Source: CBDHEY01 sp965262305 | GTDB lineage: Bacteria > Pseudomonadota > Gammaproteobacteria > Pseudomonadales > Cellvibrionaceae | DNA: 64,000 bases | Direction of reading: 5' to 3' | NCBI GenBank assembly: GCA_965262305.1 | Contig: CBDHEY010000002.1 | Coordinates: 744,001-808,000 of the forward strand | Shown here: piece by piece, positions 56,325 through 64,000 of the stretch | How the letters are laid out: each line of letters begins with the position of its first letter | How positions within the stretch are numbered: the stretch's first letter is position 1 | Translations under genes and position numbers: made by a program | The notes under the pieces: generated by a model | Told to the model about the DNA's origin: nothing | Databases searched by the model: none | What the model saw: only the letters and a program-made list of their open reading frames with translations

Positions 56325-57233
56325 CTAGTTTACTAAGGATTTATAACCTTGCCACCATTGATATTTCTTAATTTGAAAGTTGGAAATGGGGAGGTAAAGC
56401 TTGGCGGGATTTTCTTGTAGTAATGACTGCCTATATAGGCACGGTGAATCGCCAAGGTGAAAGCAGCTTTCACGTAGCCAATTGAATGCCTTTGATATTA
56501 GCTCATTACGAGTATATTTAACGTTGTGGTTGAAAACAGCATAGAGGTTTTCTGGGGTCGATATTGAATAAACACTTTTTGGGAGTAGATTATTCCCTTT
56601 AGTTTCAAAGGCATAGACCTTATCCAAAAAATGAAATTTTAATGTGGCGTCGCTTCTATAGGTGATACTCCATTCGAAATCTGATTTTAAATGCTGAAAC
56701 TCCTCTTTCAGTGAGTTCAGCTCTGTTAGTGCGTACCTACATACCCCGGAGTTTTCTTTAGAAGTAAGTGCATAATTTGCTTGCAGAGTTCGAATGCCGG
56801 CGAAGGTTTTCTTTGGCATTTTTACAATAGTTGGCAGAATAGGGCCTTTTTGGCAATAATTTTCAATATCAATTTGGTTGATTTGAAACTTATCTAGCGC
56901 ATTTAAATTACTACCAACATGCCTGTAGTGTTTTGGCGACATGGCGTACATACGCTTGAAGGCTCGGGAAAATCCCTCGTAGGAATCAAATTGATAATCT
57001 ATCGCTGTATCTAGAACGCTCATTTTACTATTAGTGAGCTTCTTTGATGCCTCGGTTAGACGTCTTGATCGAATATAACTTTTTATTGTTTCTCCCGTTA
57101 GTTCCACAAATCTGCGTTGCAATGTCCGTTTTGACATATTGCACTCAAATGCTATGTCTTCAGTGCTGATAGCTTCCTTTAGATTGTATTCAATAAAGTC
57201 GATCGCGGTGAGTATTCGGTTTTCAATAGCCAT
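56325..57233 (-). CDS. AraC family regulator with GyrI-like effector domain
   Basis: The 302-residue protein has the DNA-binding AraC domain at its N-terminus (IDFIEYNLKEAISTEDIAFECNMSKRTLQRRF and LDTAIDYQFDSYEGFSRAFKRMY), followed by a C-terminal domain of the GyrI/SOUL-like effector-binding type, an order seen in the Rob/SoxS-like group. The start at ATG 57233 (MAIENRIL) is chosen; an upstream ATG at 57326 would add a hydrophobic N-terminus. Target genes are unknown. Confidence 0.88.
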   Translation of the reverse strand: MAIENRILTAIDFIEYNLKEAISTEDIAFECNMSKRTLQRRFVELTGETIKSYIRSRRLTEASKKLTNSKMSVLDTAIDYQFDSYEGFSRAFKRMYAMSPKHYRHVGSNLNALDKFQINQIDIENYCQKGPILPTIVKMPKKTFAGIRTLQANYALTSKENSGVCRYALTELNSLKEEFQHLKSDFEWSITYRSDATLKFHFLDKVYAFETKGNNLLPKSVYSISTPENLYAVFNHNVKYTRNELISKAFNWLRESCFHLGDSPCLYRQSLLQENPAKLYLPISNFQIKKYQWWQGYKSLVN

Positions 57234-57574
57234 AACTACGCATTCCATTTGAATAGTGAAGGATTTCAACAAATATATATTGAGTATATAAGTAATATTA
57301 TCTCTCAAAATGATACCTAAATACACATTTCGCCGTTGAATTGTGTGCTTTTTTTACATCTAATTTAGCTAAATAGTCCGTATTTTGTTCAATTTTAGTA
57401 TATGTGACATATTTCACGGATTAGACGTACGAAACTTCACTTCTCGAATTTGATTTTAGAAATAAATTAAAAAGGTAATTGGTATGTAGAGTTAGAGCTG
57501 GATTTATTACGGCTTAATAAAGTCCGGCATTAAAATTATTTTTTAGGCGCGCGAAATAATAGTGGTAAAAATGT
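57234..57574. other. 341-base AT-rich intergenic region
   Basis: This is a divergent gap between the AraC-like regulator (-) and the PLD-like gene (+). Nothing but AT-rich promoter-like DNA is seen. Confidence 0.6.
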
Positions 57575-58702
57575 ATGAAATTATCTTGGTTTGAATCTTA
57601 CATCCGTGATTTGTTACCTAGAGAGTACCATGATCACAGAGCGCTTCTGACGGCTGCCAAATTAGCGATGAAGTTAGCCAAGCTAAATGGTTATACAACA
57701 TACGGTTGTTTGGACGGTTCAAATGAGATTAACTTTAAACAGCGAATGGTTTATAGGTTTGAAAAAGCATTAGCAAGAGCTATCGAATCAGGTTTGAATC
57801 ATGAATCTGAGAAAAAAGGCGGTTTTTGCGAGACCAGGTTTTTGAAAGTTAAAGGTTGGTCTGAAGGAGTCGGTGAAGACTTATCTCCGTCAGCTAAAGT
57901 AGTACCAATTTCTGATGGTGTTGGTAAGGCATTATGTTCGCTATTAAACAACGAATTAACTTCCCAGGAAGCAAGTATTTATAAGGAGTTTAAAGAAGAT
58001 TTTAAGGCGAGTATTAGTTTGCGCACATTAATTCATGTTTTGGAGAAAAAGTGTCACATAAGAGCCAATAATGACGAAAATGTATTGCAGCTCTTATGCG
58101 AAGAGTTATGTTTAGCATTGAGATGGTTCAAGTCGAACGCAGTGCAAATTGATTTCGGTAACATTCGAGATGATCATAGATCGACCTCAATAGATGGGAA
58201 TAACCTGCAATTTGACTCTTTTGATTCGAATGCGAGTTTGATTTTTAATAGTCAATATCCAAAGAAAGTGGGTGAAATTATTGATCGGGCAGAATATTCC
58301 ATTCGATTAGCTGTATTTTATCTGGTCCCTGGTTCCGAAGGTGTTAACGATCTGATCAATAAACTTGTGAAAGCAAAGGACCGTGGCGTCGATGTCGAAG
58401 TTGTTCTAAGCCCTAATTCGGAAAAGGGGTGCCAAAACATAAATACATTTGGTTATAAATTGCTTTCAACAAAAGGTATTGATGTGTTCTTTGAGCATCC
58501 TTCTAACTTAAAGCACTCGAAAGTATTGGTTGTTGATAAAAAGATAAGTGTAATTGGAAGCCACAATTGGACTGCCGGTTCATTTTATGCCTTTGAGGAC
58601 ATCAGTATCGCAATTGAATCTACTCATGTCGCCAGTGCTTGGGAAGATTGGTATTACTCAATCAGAAATCCATTAAATCGAACTCAATTCAATGTGTCTT
58701 AA
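57575..58702 (+). CDS. Protein with C-terminal phospholipase D-like (single HKD) domain
   Basis: The 375-residue protein has an N-terminal domain of unknown type (about 1-225) and one PLD-like domain (about 230-355) with a full HKD motif: H314, K316, D321, then GSHN (328-331) and a downstream Glu (341). Single-HKD enzymes dimerise to act as phospholipases or nucleases; nucleases of this shape occur in DNA repair and in anti-phage systems. No partner gene or conserved N-terminal domain can be named. It has weak upstream RBS sequence, and its 3' end overlaps the convergent ydiJ gene by 30 bases. Confidence 0.78.
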   Translation: MKLSWFESYIRDLLPREYHDHRALLTAAKLAMKLAKLNGYTTYGCLDGSNEINFKQRMVYRFEKALARAIESGLNHESEKKGGFCETRFLKVKGWSEGVGEDLSPSAKVVPISDGVGKALCSLLNNELTSQEASIYKEFKEDFKASISLRTLIHVLEKKCHIRANNDENVLQLLCEELCLALRWFKSNAVQIDFGNIRDDHRSTSIDGNNLQFDSFDSNASLIFNSQYPKKVGEIIDRAEYSIRLAVFYLVPGSEGVNDLINKLVKAKDRGVDVEVVLSPNSEKGCQNINTFGYKLLSTKGIDVFFEHPSNLKHSKVLVVDKKISVIGSHNWTAGSFYAFEDISIAIESTHVASAWEDWYYSIRNPLNRTQFNVS

Positions 58703-61700
58703 CAAGGCTTGTGCAGGATGTATAAACGACTTATTTGACTGGATTTTCGTTTGGCTTCTGCAAGAATATCCACTCACTAAAAGCTCATCTTCCGAATGTG
58801 AATCTATAATTTTTTTCCAACTTTGTCGATAAATCAATTGTGAGTTTTCTTTGTTTCTTGTTTCGTGACCATATGTCCCAGACATTCCACAGCAACCCGC
58901 GGATTCTATTTTTAGTTCTAATCCAAATTGCTTGAAAATATTGATCCAGTTGTTTAATGAAGAGGAAGCATTCGTTTTTTCTGTGCAGTGCGGTAGGAAA
59001 ACATATTTTTTGTTGTAATCATTGGTTGTTATTACACGGTTATCAAGGAATTCCGTTTTCTCGCTAAGCCATTCCTGCAGAAGTTTTACGTTTGGTGTTT
59101 TTTGTTTTGATAAGTACTTATCATATTCGCTACGATAAGTTAATGTCATCGATGGATCAATGCCGACAAGGCTTAAGCCTTGTTCTTGAAAAGCATTCAA
59201 CATCTTTGCATTTTTCTCCGCAGTCTTTTTAAATGATTTTAAAAACCCGTGGACATGCAATGGTTTGCCGTTCGCCTTGTAGGGGGCTAAAAATGGTTTG
59301 AATCCAAGTTTTTCTAATAACCTATACACATCAATAACTAGTTGTGTTTCAAAGTAGCTCGTGAAGGCGTCTTGAACAATTATTACGGTTTTTTCTTTTT
59401 CCTCAGCCGGCATGGATTGTAGCAAGGCACTATTGGCTATCTTTATATTTTCTGTTTTGAATGTTACTTTGCTTAGATTCGGTCCGTAAATAAACCCTAC
59501 AGCATGCTCTAGTACCCACTTTATTGGCGTAAATCCCATGACTTTGTTATACAAAGGGGAAACCTTGGCGCACCAAGGTAATAAAAACTCCAGCGAGCCA
59601 ACTAAATAATCTTTTAGGGGACGTAAATATCGAGTATGGTATGCCGCGAGAAATTTACTTCGAAACTCAGGTACGTTTACTTTTATTGGGCATTGTCCCG
59701 CGCATGATTTGCAGGCTAAACATCCAGCCATCGACTCATAGACTTCGTTTGAAAAATCGTAATCGCCTTTTCGTTTCTTTAAGGAGTTTAGCGTTTTTAT
59801 TGGAAGTTCGAATAAACGAGTTAATGCGTTCTTTTTGTAGTAACTATCAATAGAACCTTTTTTGGCAACGGATGTTAAACTTAGCCATTCTCTCATTAAG
59901 GACGCTCGACCTTTCGGTGAGTGTATTCTTTGTCTCGTTGCTTTCCATGATGGGCACATTGGATCATCAAAATTCCAATTGTAACAAGCACCGTTGCCAT
60001 TGCAGTAAACGGCATCCTTATATTCATTCCACGAAGCAACAGGTATCTGTTTATCGAGGATTCCTCGCGTCGTCACTTCGTCTATATTTAACAGTTTAAG
60101 TGTTTTTTCCGGTGTTGCGATTTTTCCGGGGTTTAACTGGTTGTGAGGATCAAAAGCTGCTTTAACTCTTTGTAATTGCGGGTAAAGTTCACCAAAAAAC
60201 ATAGGTGCATATTGTGATCGAACCCCTTTGCCATGTTCACCCCATAGCACTCCCTTGTATTGATAAGTTAGATCTGCAATACGATCAGAAATTTCCCATG
60301 CGATTTCTGCTTGCAAAGTGTCTTTCATATCGAGAGCGGGGCGCACATGCAATACTCCTGCATCTACGTGTCCGAACATCCCGTAAGATAGCTTGTAGGC
60401 GTCGAGTATTTCCCGAAATTCCAAAATGAAGTCTGCAAGATGCTCCGGAGGGACGGCTGTATCTTCGACAAAAGCTACCGGTCTCGCTTCTCCTTGTGAA
60501 TTTCCAAGAAGACCCACAGCTCGTTTTCGCATTGCCCATATTCGGTTAACTTTTTCTTTTCCTTGTGCAATAGCATAGCCAATACGGTTATTATTTTGTT
60601 CTGACTCTGTCGTAATCTTTGTTACTAATTCATCGACTTTCTGTTGAATCTGAGCTTCTGTATCTGCTGTATACTCGACGAGGTTAATACCCTGAACTGG
60701 AACGGGAGTTTGTTCTGCAAAAAATTCTTCGACTTGATTCCAAATGAAATCATTCATCGCGAGGTTTAACACCTTTGAATCGATTGTTTCGATTGATGTT
60801 GGCCCGGATTTCATGAGCTCTGTTGCATCACGAAGAGATGAATCGAAGTTATCATATTTCACAACGACAAGTGCAACAAATTTTGGAATTGGTATCACAT
60901 TAAGTTTTGCTTCGGTAATAAACCCGAGTGTACCTTCGCTACCACAAAGAATATTATTCAGATTAAAACAATTTTTTTCATCTCGAATGTGCGCAAGGTC
61001 ATAACCTGTCATGCATCGATTTAATTTTGGAAATATTTTCTCAATGGATTCTGCATGCTCTTTATCAATGCTATTAACAAGACGATGAATGAGTCCACTA
61101 CGATTTTGTTGTTCAGACTCGCATGCAAACTCTTCATCGTTAAGCGCATGAGAATTTATTAGTGAGCCATCAAGTAAAACGGTTTTAAGTTCAATTACGT
61201 GATCCCGAGTTTTACCATAAACACATGATCCCTGCCCAGATGCATCAGTGTTTATCATTCCACCAATTGTTGCTCGATTACTTGTTGACAGATCAGGAGC
61301 AAAAAATAATCCGTGTTCTAGTAATGCGGCATTCAGTTGATCTTTTACAACGCCAGTTTCAACACGTACCCATCCTTGTTCGACGTTTATTTCAAGGATG
61401 TTATTCATGTGTTTGGATAGATCCACAACAATTCCATCGGTCAGTGATTGCCCATTGGTTCCAGTGCCACCACCGCGCGGTGAGAGCACAATATTGTGGA
61501 ATTTAGGTTCACTCACAAGCTCACAAATCGCAATCAGGTCATGTGTGTTTTTAGGGTAGACAACACCCTGGGGAAGAATTTGATATATTGAATTATCAGT
61601 AGACAATACAACACGGTTAGCATAGTCCGGGCTTATTTCCCCGGCAAATGAGGTTTTTCGCAATGCGTTTAAAAAGTCTAGATAGTGTGTTTGTGTTGAG

Positions 61701-61726
61701 GAAAGCTTGTCTAGTTTAGGAATCAT
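58673..61726 (-). CDS. ydiJ: YdiJ-like FAD/Fe-S 2-hydroxyacid dehydrogenase
   Basis: The 1017-residue enzyme has an N-terminal FAD-binding (FAD_binding_4) domain, GlcD/LDH-type, with the PRGGGTGTNGQSL motif near residue 82. FAD-oxidase C-terminal parts follow, then a 4Fe-4S region with CLACKSCAGQCP and a C-terminal CCG (SAGCCGMSG) domain. It probably oxidises a D-2-hydroxyacid such as 2-hydroxyglutarate and passes electrons to a quinone. The ATG at 61726 (MIPKLDKL) matches the family start; an upstream ATG at 61801 is longer than homologues I know. It may be transcribed with the MOSC gene ahead of it. Confidence 0.9.
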   Translation of the reverse strand: MIPKLDKLSSTQTHYLDFLNALRKTSFAGEISPDYANRVVLSTDNSIYQILPQGVVYPKNTHDLIAICELVSEPKFHNIVLSPRGGGTGTNGQSLTDGIVVDLSKHMNNILEINVEQGWVRVETGVVKDQLNAALLEHGLFFAPDLSTSNRATIGGMINTDASGQGSCVYGKTRDHVIELKTVLLDGSLINSHALNDEEFACESEQQNRSGLIHRLVNSIDKEHAESIEKIFPKLNRCMTGYDLAHIRDEKNCFNLNNILCGSEGTLGFITEAKLNVIPIPKFVALVVVKYDNFDSSLRDATELMKSGPTSIETIDSKVLNLAMNDFIWNQVEEFFAEQTPVPVQGINLVEYTADTEAQIQQKVDELVTKITTESEQNNNRIGYAIAQGKEKVNRIWAMRKRAVGLLGNSQGEARPVAFVEDTAVPPEHLADFILEFREILDAYKLSYGMFGHVDAGVLHVRPALDMKDTLQAEIAWEISDRIADLTYQYKGVLWGEHGKGVRSQYAPMFFGELYPQLQRVKAAFDPHNQLNPGKIATPEKTLKLLNIDEVTTRGILDKQIPVASWNEYKDAVYCNGNGACYNWNFDDPMCPSWKATRQRIHSPKGRASLMREWLSLTSVAKKGSIDSYYKKNALTRLFELPIKTLNSLKKRKGDYDFSNEVYESMAGCLACKSCAGQCPIKVNVPEFRSKFLAAYHTRYLRPLKDYLVGSLEFLLPWCAKVSPLYNKVMGFTPIKWVLEHAVGFIYGPNLSKVTFKTENIKIANSALLQSMPAEEKEKTVIIVQDAFTSYFETQLVIDVYRLLEKLGFKPFLAPYKANGKPLHVHGFLKSFKKTAEKNAKMLNAFQEQGLSLVGIDPSMTLTYRSEYDKYLSKQKTPNVKLLQEWLSEKTEFLDNRVITTNDYNKKYVFLPHCTEKTNASSSLNNWINIFKQFGLELKIESAGCCGMSGTYGHETRNKENSQLIYRQSWKKIIDSHSEDELLVSGYSCRSQTKIQSNKSFIHPAQALLRHIELSSI

Positions 61727-61802
61727 GGAATATAAAAACGGCGCACTTCGTAAATAAGCATTTATTTTACATTCTACGTACCTCTGGCGTACATGGGGCA
61801 AT

Positions 61803-62639
61803 TTATTTTTTTAGTATTAAGTTATCTCCCACTTTTAAGTTCAACGATGAGGTCGACCTTAGCACGGTGTTTACGCCGAAAGCCGGTATTTTGTGGTTAT
61901 CCGGCATGCTATTTAGTTTAGCTAACGCCTTAAATGGCCGAGATTTGGGGTCTTTTTCCCCTGTAATCGGGTCGACCGTAATGACGGCGCATCGGCTACA
62001 GTGATCAATAAGCTCAAATAGTTTTGGGTTTTCTTCAGTTCCCAGCCATTGGTACTCAAGTTCTGTAAATGGAGATAGTCCTGACAGTACGATGTTGGGT
62101 CGAAATCTCCGAATATCGACCATAAAATTCAGATCTGCGAGGCTTGAATTTAGCTCATCCAGTGATGATTGGTTTACCAAAAGATAAGGAGCTGCATCGG
62201 AAAAGTAATTACCTTCGATAGAAAACCTCTGTGTATTATCAAAAACTCTTGATGAATTCTGAGTTAAATGGACCAATTTTAGAGGTGTGGATGAGCCAAG
62301 CGAAGCGGTTATCCAGTTGTTTACCTGTTTGGAAGCTGATTTTCCATAACAAATGTCCTTCCAAACATTTATTTGAAGTTCTTCGTCATTATTATCCTCA
62401 ACTTGAATTTCTTCTCCTTGTGCATTTTTTAAGAATAGAACATCGTTTTCGAGTCGAGGAAATATTTGACTGAGCATTGGCTCCTGGCGTTGCGTGAGAG
62501 GACGTCCATTGGGTTGCACAATTGACCATTGCCTATCAAACTTAACTCCAGATCTATTCGCAATCGTCGCATCTATCGAAATACCTGCTAGCGATTTAAC
62601 TGGATACGTGAATAATTGCGCTATTTTGACGTTGATCAT
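61803..62639 (-). CDS. MOSC domain protein (YcbX/mARC-like)
   Basis: The 278-residue protein has MOSC_N and MOSC beta-barrel domains. The N-terminal IAQLFTYPVKSLAGI and the later RRFRPNIVLSG are the family signatures, and a CSRC pair (C214, C217) matches the Cys position that binds molybdenum in mARC-type enzymes. No ferredoxin domain is fused. It may reduce N-hydroxylated compounds. It lies between DUF1244 and ydiJ on the minus strand. Confidence 0.9.
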   Translation of the reverse strand: MINVKIAQLFTYPVKSLAGISIDATIANRSGVKFDRQWSIVQPNGRPLTQRQEPMLSQIFPRLENDVLFLKNAQGEEIQVEDNNDEELQINVWKDICYGKSASKQVNNWITASLGSSTPLKLVHLTQNSSRVFDNTQRFSIEGNYFSDAAPYLLVNQSSLDELNSSLADLNFMVDIRRFRPNIVLSGLSPFTELEYQWLGTEENPKLFELIDHCSRCAVITVDPITGEKDPKSRPFKALAKLNSMPDNHKIPAFGVNTVLRSTSSLNLKVGDNLILKK

Positions 62640-62681
62640 CTTTTAATCGTCTTCATTTTATCTGCTTTTAGCGCCATGTTT

Positions 62682-62963
62682 TTATTTTTTAAATTTTTCC
62701 ATTTGTTCTGGCGTTGCCGGTTTTTGATATTTCTCTTTCCATTCGGCATAGGGCATTCCATAGATAATTTCCCTTGCCGAATCATAATCGATATCTTTGC
62801 CCGCATCTTTCGCGGCAGCGCTGTACCATTTAGCAAGGCAGTTACGACAAAACCCTGCCAGATTCATGAGATCAATATTTTGGGCATCTTTTCTACTATC
62901 TAAATGCTCCAATAACCGTCGAAAAACTGCCGCTTCTATTTCTTTATTTGTATCTTCGTTCAT
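62682..62963 (-). CDS. DUF1244 family protein
   Basis: The 93-residue protein has the DUF1244 pattern: RLLEHLDSRKDAQNIDLMNLAGFCRNCLAKWY, then IIYGMPYAEWKEKYQ. The paired Cys residues (FCRNC) are conserved in the family. The function is unknown. It is the first gene of a likely operon with the MOSC and ydiJ genes (42-base gap to MOSC). Confidence 0.92.
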   Translation of the reverse strand: MNEDTNKEIEAAVFRRLLEHLDSRKDAQNIDLMNLAGFCRNCLAKWYSAAAKDAGKDIDYDSAREIIYGMPYAEWKEKYQKPATPEQMEKFKK

Positions 62964-63120
62964 TGCTAATTGTCTTCTATTTAATAATTGATCGAGTAAA
63001 TGTTGATTAAGGTTATTTGTTATTAATTGCCGTTAATTTACGAGTTTGGTTTGGAATTATTCAAAGCCTTCATCGTCATTTATTTTGCTTACAAAAATTA
63101 TCACATACTAAGGCATATTT

Positions 63121-63738
63121 ATGGAAATTAAGGATTTTACGTTTTTTATTTTAATCTCTATTGGAGTGATTGCTGTCCCTGGGCCAAATGTACTAGTAAT
63201 TATCTCAACAAGTCTTGTTTATGGTACAAAAAAGGGATTACAAACGGTCGCTGGAACCAGTGTGGCCATGTCGATTCAATTGCTCCTTGCCGGTATGGGG
63301 ACCTCATGGTTTGTAGGTTCTTTTTCTACTGGATTTTTGATATTGAAATGGGTTGGCGTGGCTTATTTGGTTTACCTTGGCATTACTCATATGATTATGC
63401 TATTCGCAACTAGCCAAAACAACACAGATTTGACTGGAATAGGATCATTTAGGAGAGGCTTTTGGGTCTCCTTGTCCAACCCAAAAACAATTCTGTTTTT
63501 TGGGGCGTTCCTACCTCAATATACCAATAGCTATCAATCTTATGGTCAGCAAATCTTTGTTTATTCGATATCCTTTTGGATGTTGGCGATATTGTTAGAT
63601 TCCTGCTATGCCATGTTTTCAGGGCGGTTCAGCCAATTTTTGCACACTCGGAAGCTTAACTTCATTCAAGACGGAATGAGTGGTGTGCTGTTTCTGGGTG
63701 CTGCCATGCTTCTTTCATTAAAGTCGATTGGTGCTTAA
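63121..63738 (+). CDS. LysE/RhtB family amino acid exporter
   Basis: The 205-residue protein has five to six membrane helices and the LysE signature near its start (AVPGPNVLVIISTSLVYGTKKGLQTVAGTS), then an SNPKTILFFGAFLPQ motif. It exports amino acids or similar small metabolites; the substrate cannot be predicted. Confidence 0.93.
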   Translation: MEIKDFTFFILISIGVIAVPGPNVLVIISTSLVYGTKKGLQTVAGTSVAMSIQLLLAGMGTSWFVGSFSTGFLILKWVGVAYLVYLGITHMIMLFATSQNNTDLTGIGSFRRGFWVSLSNPKTILFFGAFLPQYTNSYQSYGQQIFVYSISFWMLAILLDSCYAMFSGRFSQFLHTRKLNFIQDGMSGVLFLGAAMLLSLKSIGA

Positions 63739-63891
63739 TTTCTTAAATCTGAGCGTGGTATTTGATCTGAGGCTTTAAATAATGTGCTTATCATCAGATT
63801 TACCATTTTATCTTTACAAATTTACAAAAGTTTAATGTAGGAGAAGTAGCCTATAGGCACCGAATTAAACATTAATTTCCGAGGATTTAAA

Positions 63892-64000
63892 ATGAGTAAG
63901 ATAAGCAGGCGTGATCTGTTACGTTATTCTGCACTTGGCTTTTCAAGCATGGTTGTTTCCACTGGTGTTGAAGCTCATAGCGGTTACTTTTGGCGCAAGT
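63892..64000 (+). CDS. Start of a Tat-exported protein (3' end outside window)
   Basis: The first 36 codons show a twin-arginine signal (SRRDLLRYSALGFSSMVVSTGV) followed by an Ala-His-Ser cleavage-like site. GAGG lies 8-11 bases upstream of the ATG. The protein is a periplasmic cofactor-binding or folded enzyme, but it is cut off by the window edge and cannot be identified. Confidence 0.85.
   Translation, partial: MSKISRRDLLRYSALGFSSMVVSTGVEAHSGYFWRK

Noticed and set aside
60205..60539. Overlapping antisense frames inside ydiJ
   Set aside because: Shadow frames of a well-conserved enzyme; no independent support.

Overview
The window looks like chromosomal DNA of a fairly AT-rich marine-type gammaproteobacterium. 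Gene order supports this. The run ftsZ-lpxC-M23 peptidase-secA-argJ-mutT, followed by yacG-coaE-pilD-pilC-pilB / pilA ... nadC ... DUF1631-ampD-ampE, is the arrangement I know from Pseudomonas and its relatives. The large secreted multi-domain glycan-active proteins, STN-type TonB receptor and Gly/Asn-rich linkers are typical of Cellvibrionales-like polysaccharide degraders. The order-level assignment is inference; no rRNA or tRNA is present to settle it.

Layout. 1-7.4 kb: end of the division/cell wall cluster (ftsZ tail, lpxC, LytM-type peptidase), secA, argJ and a MutT hydrolase, all on +. 7.4-12.1 kb: yacG, coaE, pilD, pilC, pilB on -. 12.4-17.9 kb: pilA on + behind a good sigma-54 promoter, then an AT-rich insert between pilA and nadC. 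The insert holds a GtrB-like glycosyltransferase, a methyltransferase, a GtrA-like flippase, a GT-C membrane glycosyltransferase and, facing them, a TfpX/TfpZ-type pilin accessory gene. This is the position where Pseudomonas strains carry interchangeable pilin-modification genes, so I read it as a pilin glycosylation module. 17.9-26.2 kb: nadC, an aspartic protease, a DUF1631 protein, the muropeptide recycling set ampD-ampE-ampG, an alkyltransferase-like gene and fxsA. 26.3-29.4 kb: groES-groEL, sodB and a small His-rich membrane protein.

29.4-38.7 kb is more variable: a secreted protein with a beta-trefoil-like end, unknown membrane proteins, an MBOAT/SGNH acyl-transfer pair and a class I fumarase. 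38.8-40.1 kb contains two tiny membrane-protein genes, each bounded by sequences with the architecture of integron attC sites. The 5' core half-site of each gene is complementary to the 3' core of the same gene, as expected for mobile gene cassettes. No integrase is visible. One cassette product resembles the small membrane effectors of anti-phage systems. 40.6-44 kb: a frameshifted small membrane gene, a divergent AraC/NmrA pair, a frameshifted DUF1772 gene and a P-loop kinase.

44-56.2 kb (- strand, interrupted by phhB and a small zinc-ribbon gene on +): a 1358-residue secreted GH26-like/PA14/six-repeat protein, a CBM/NHL lipoprotein, an STN-type TonB-dependent receptor, and its FecR/FecI regulators. 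Together they suggest a surface-signalled glycan sensing and uptake locus. 56.3-64 kb: an AraC regulator, a phospholipase-D-like protein, a likely operon DUF1244-MOSC-YdiJ, a LysE-type exporter and the start of a Tat-exported protein cut by the window edge.
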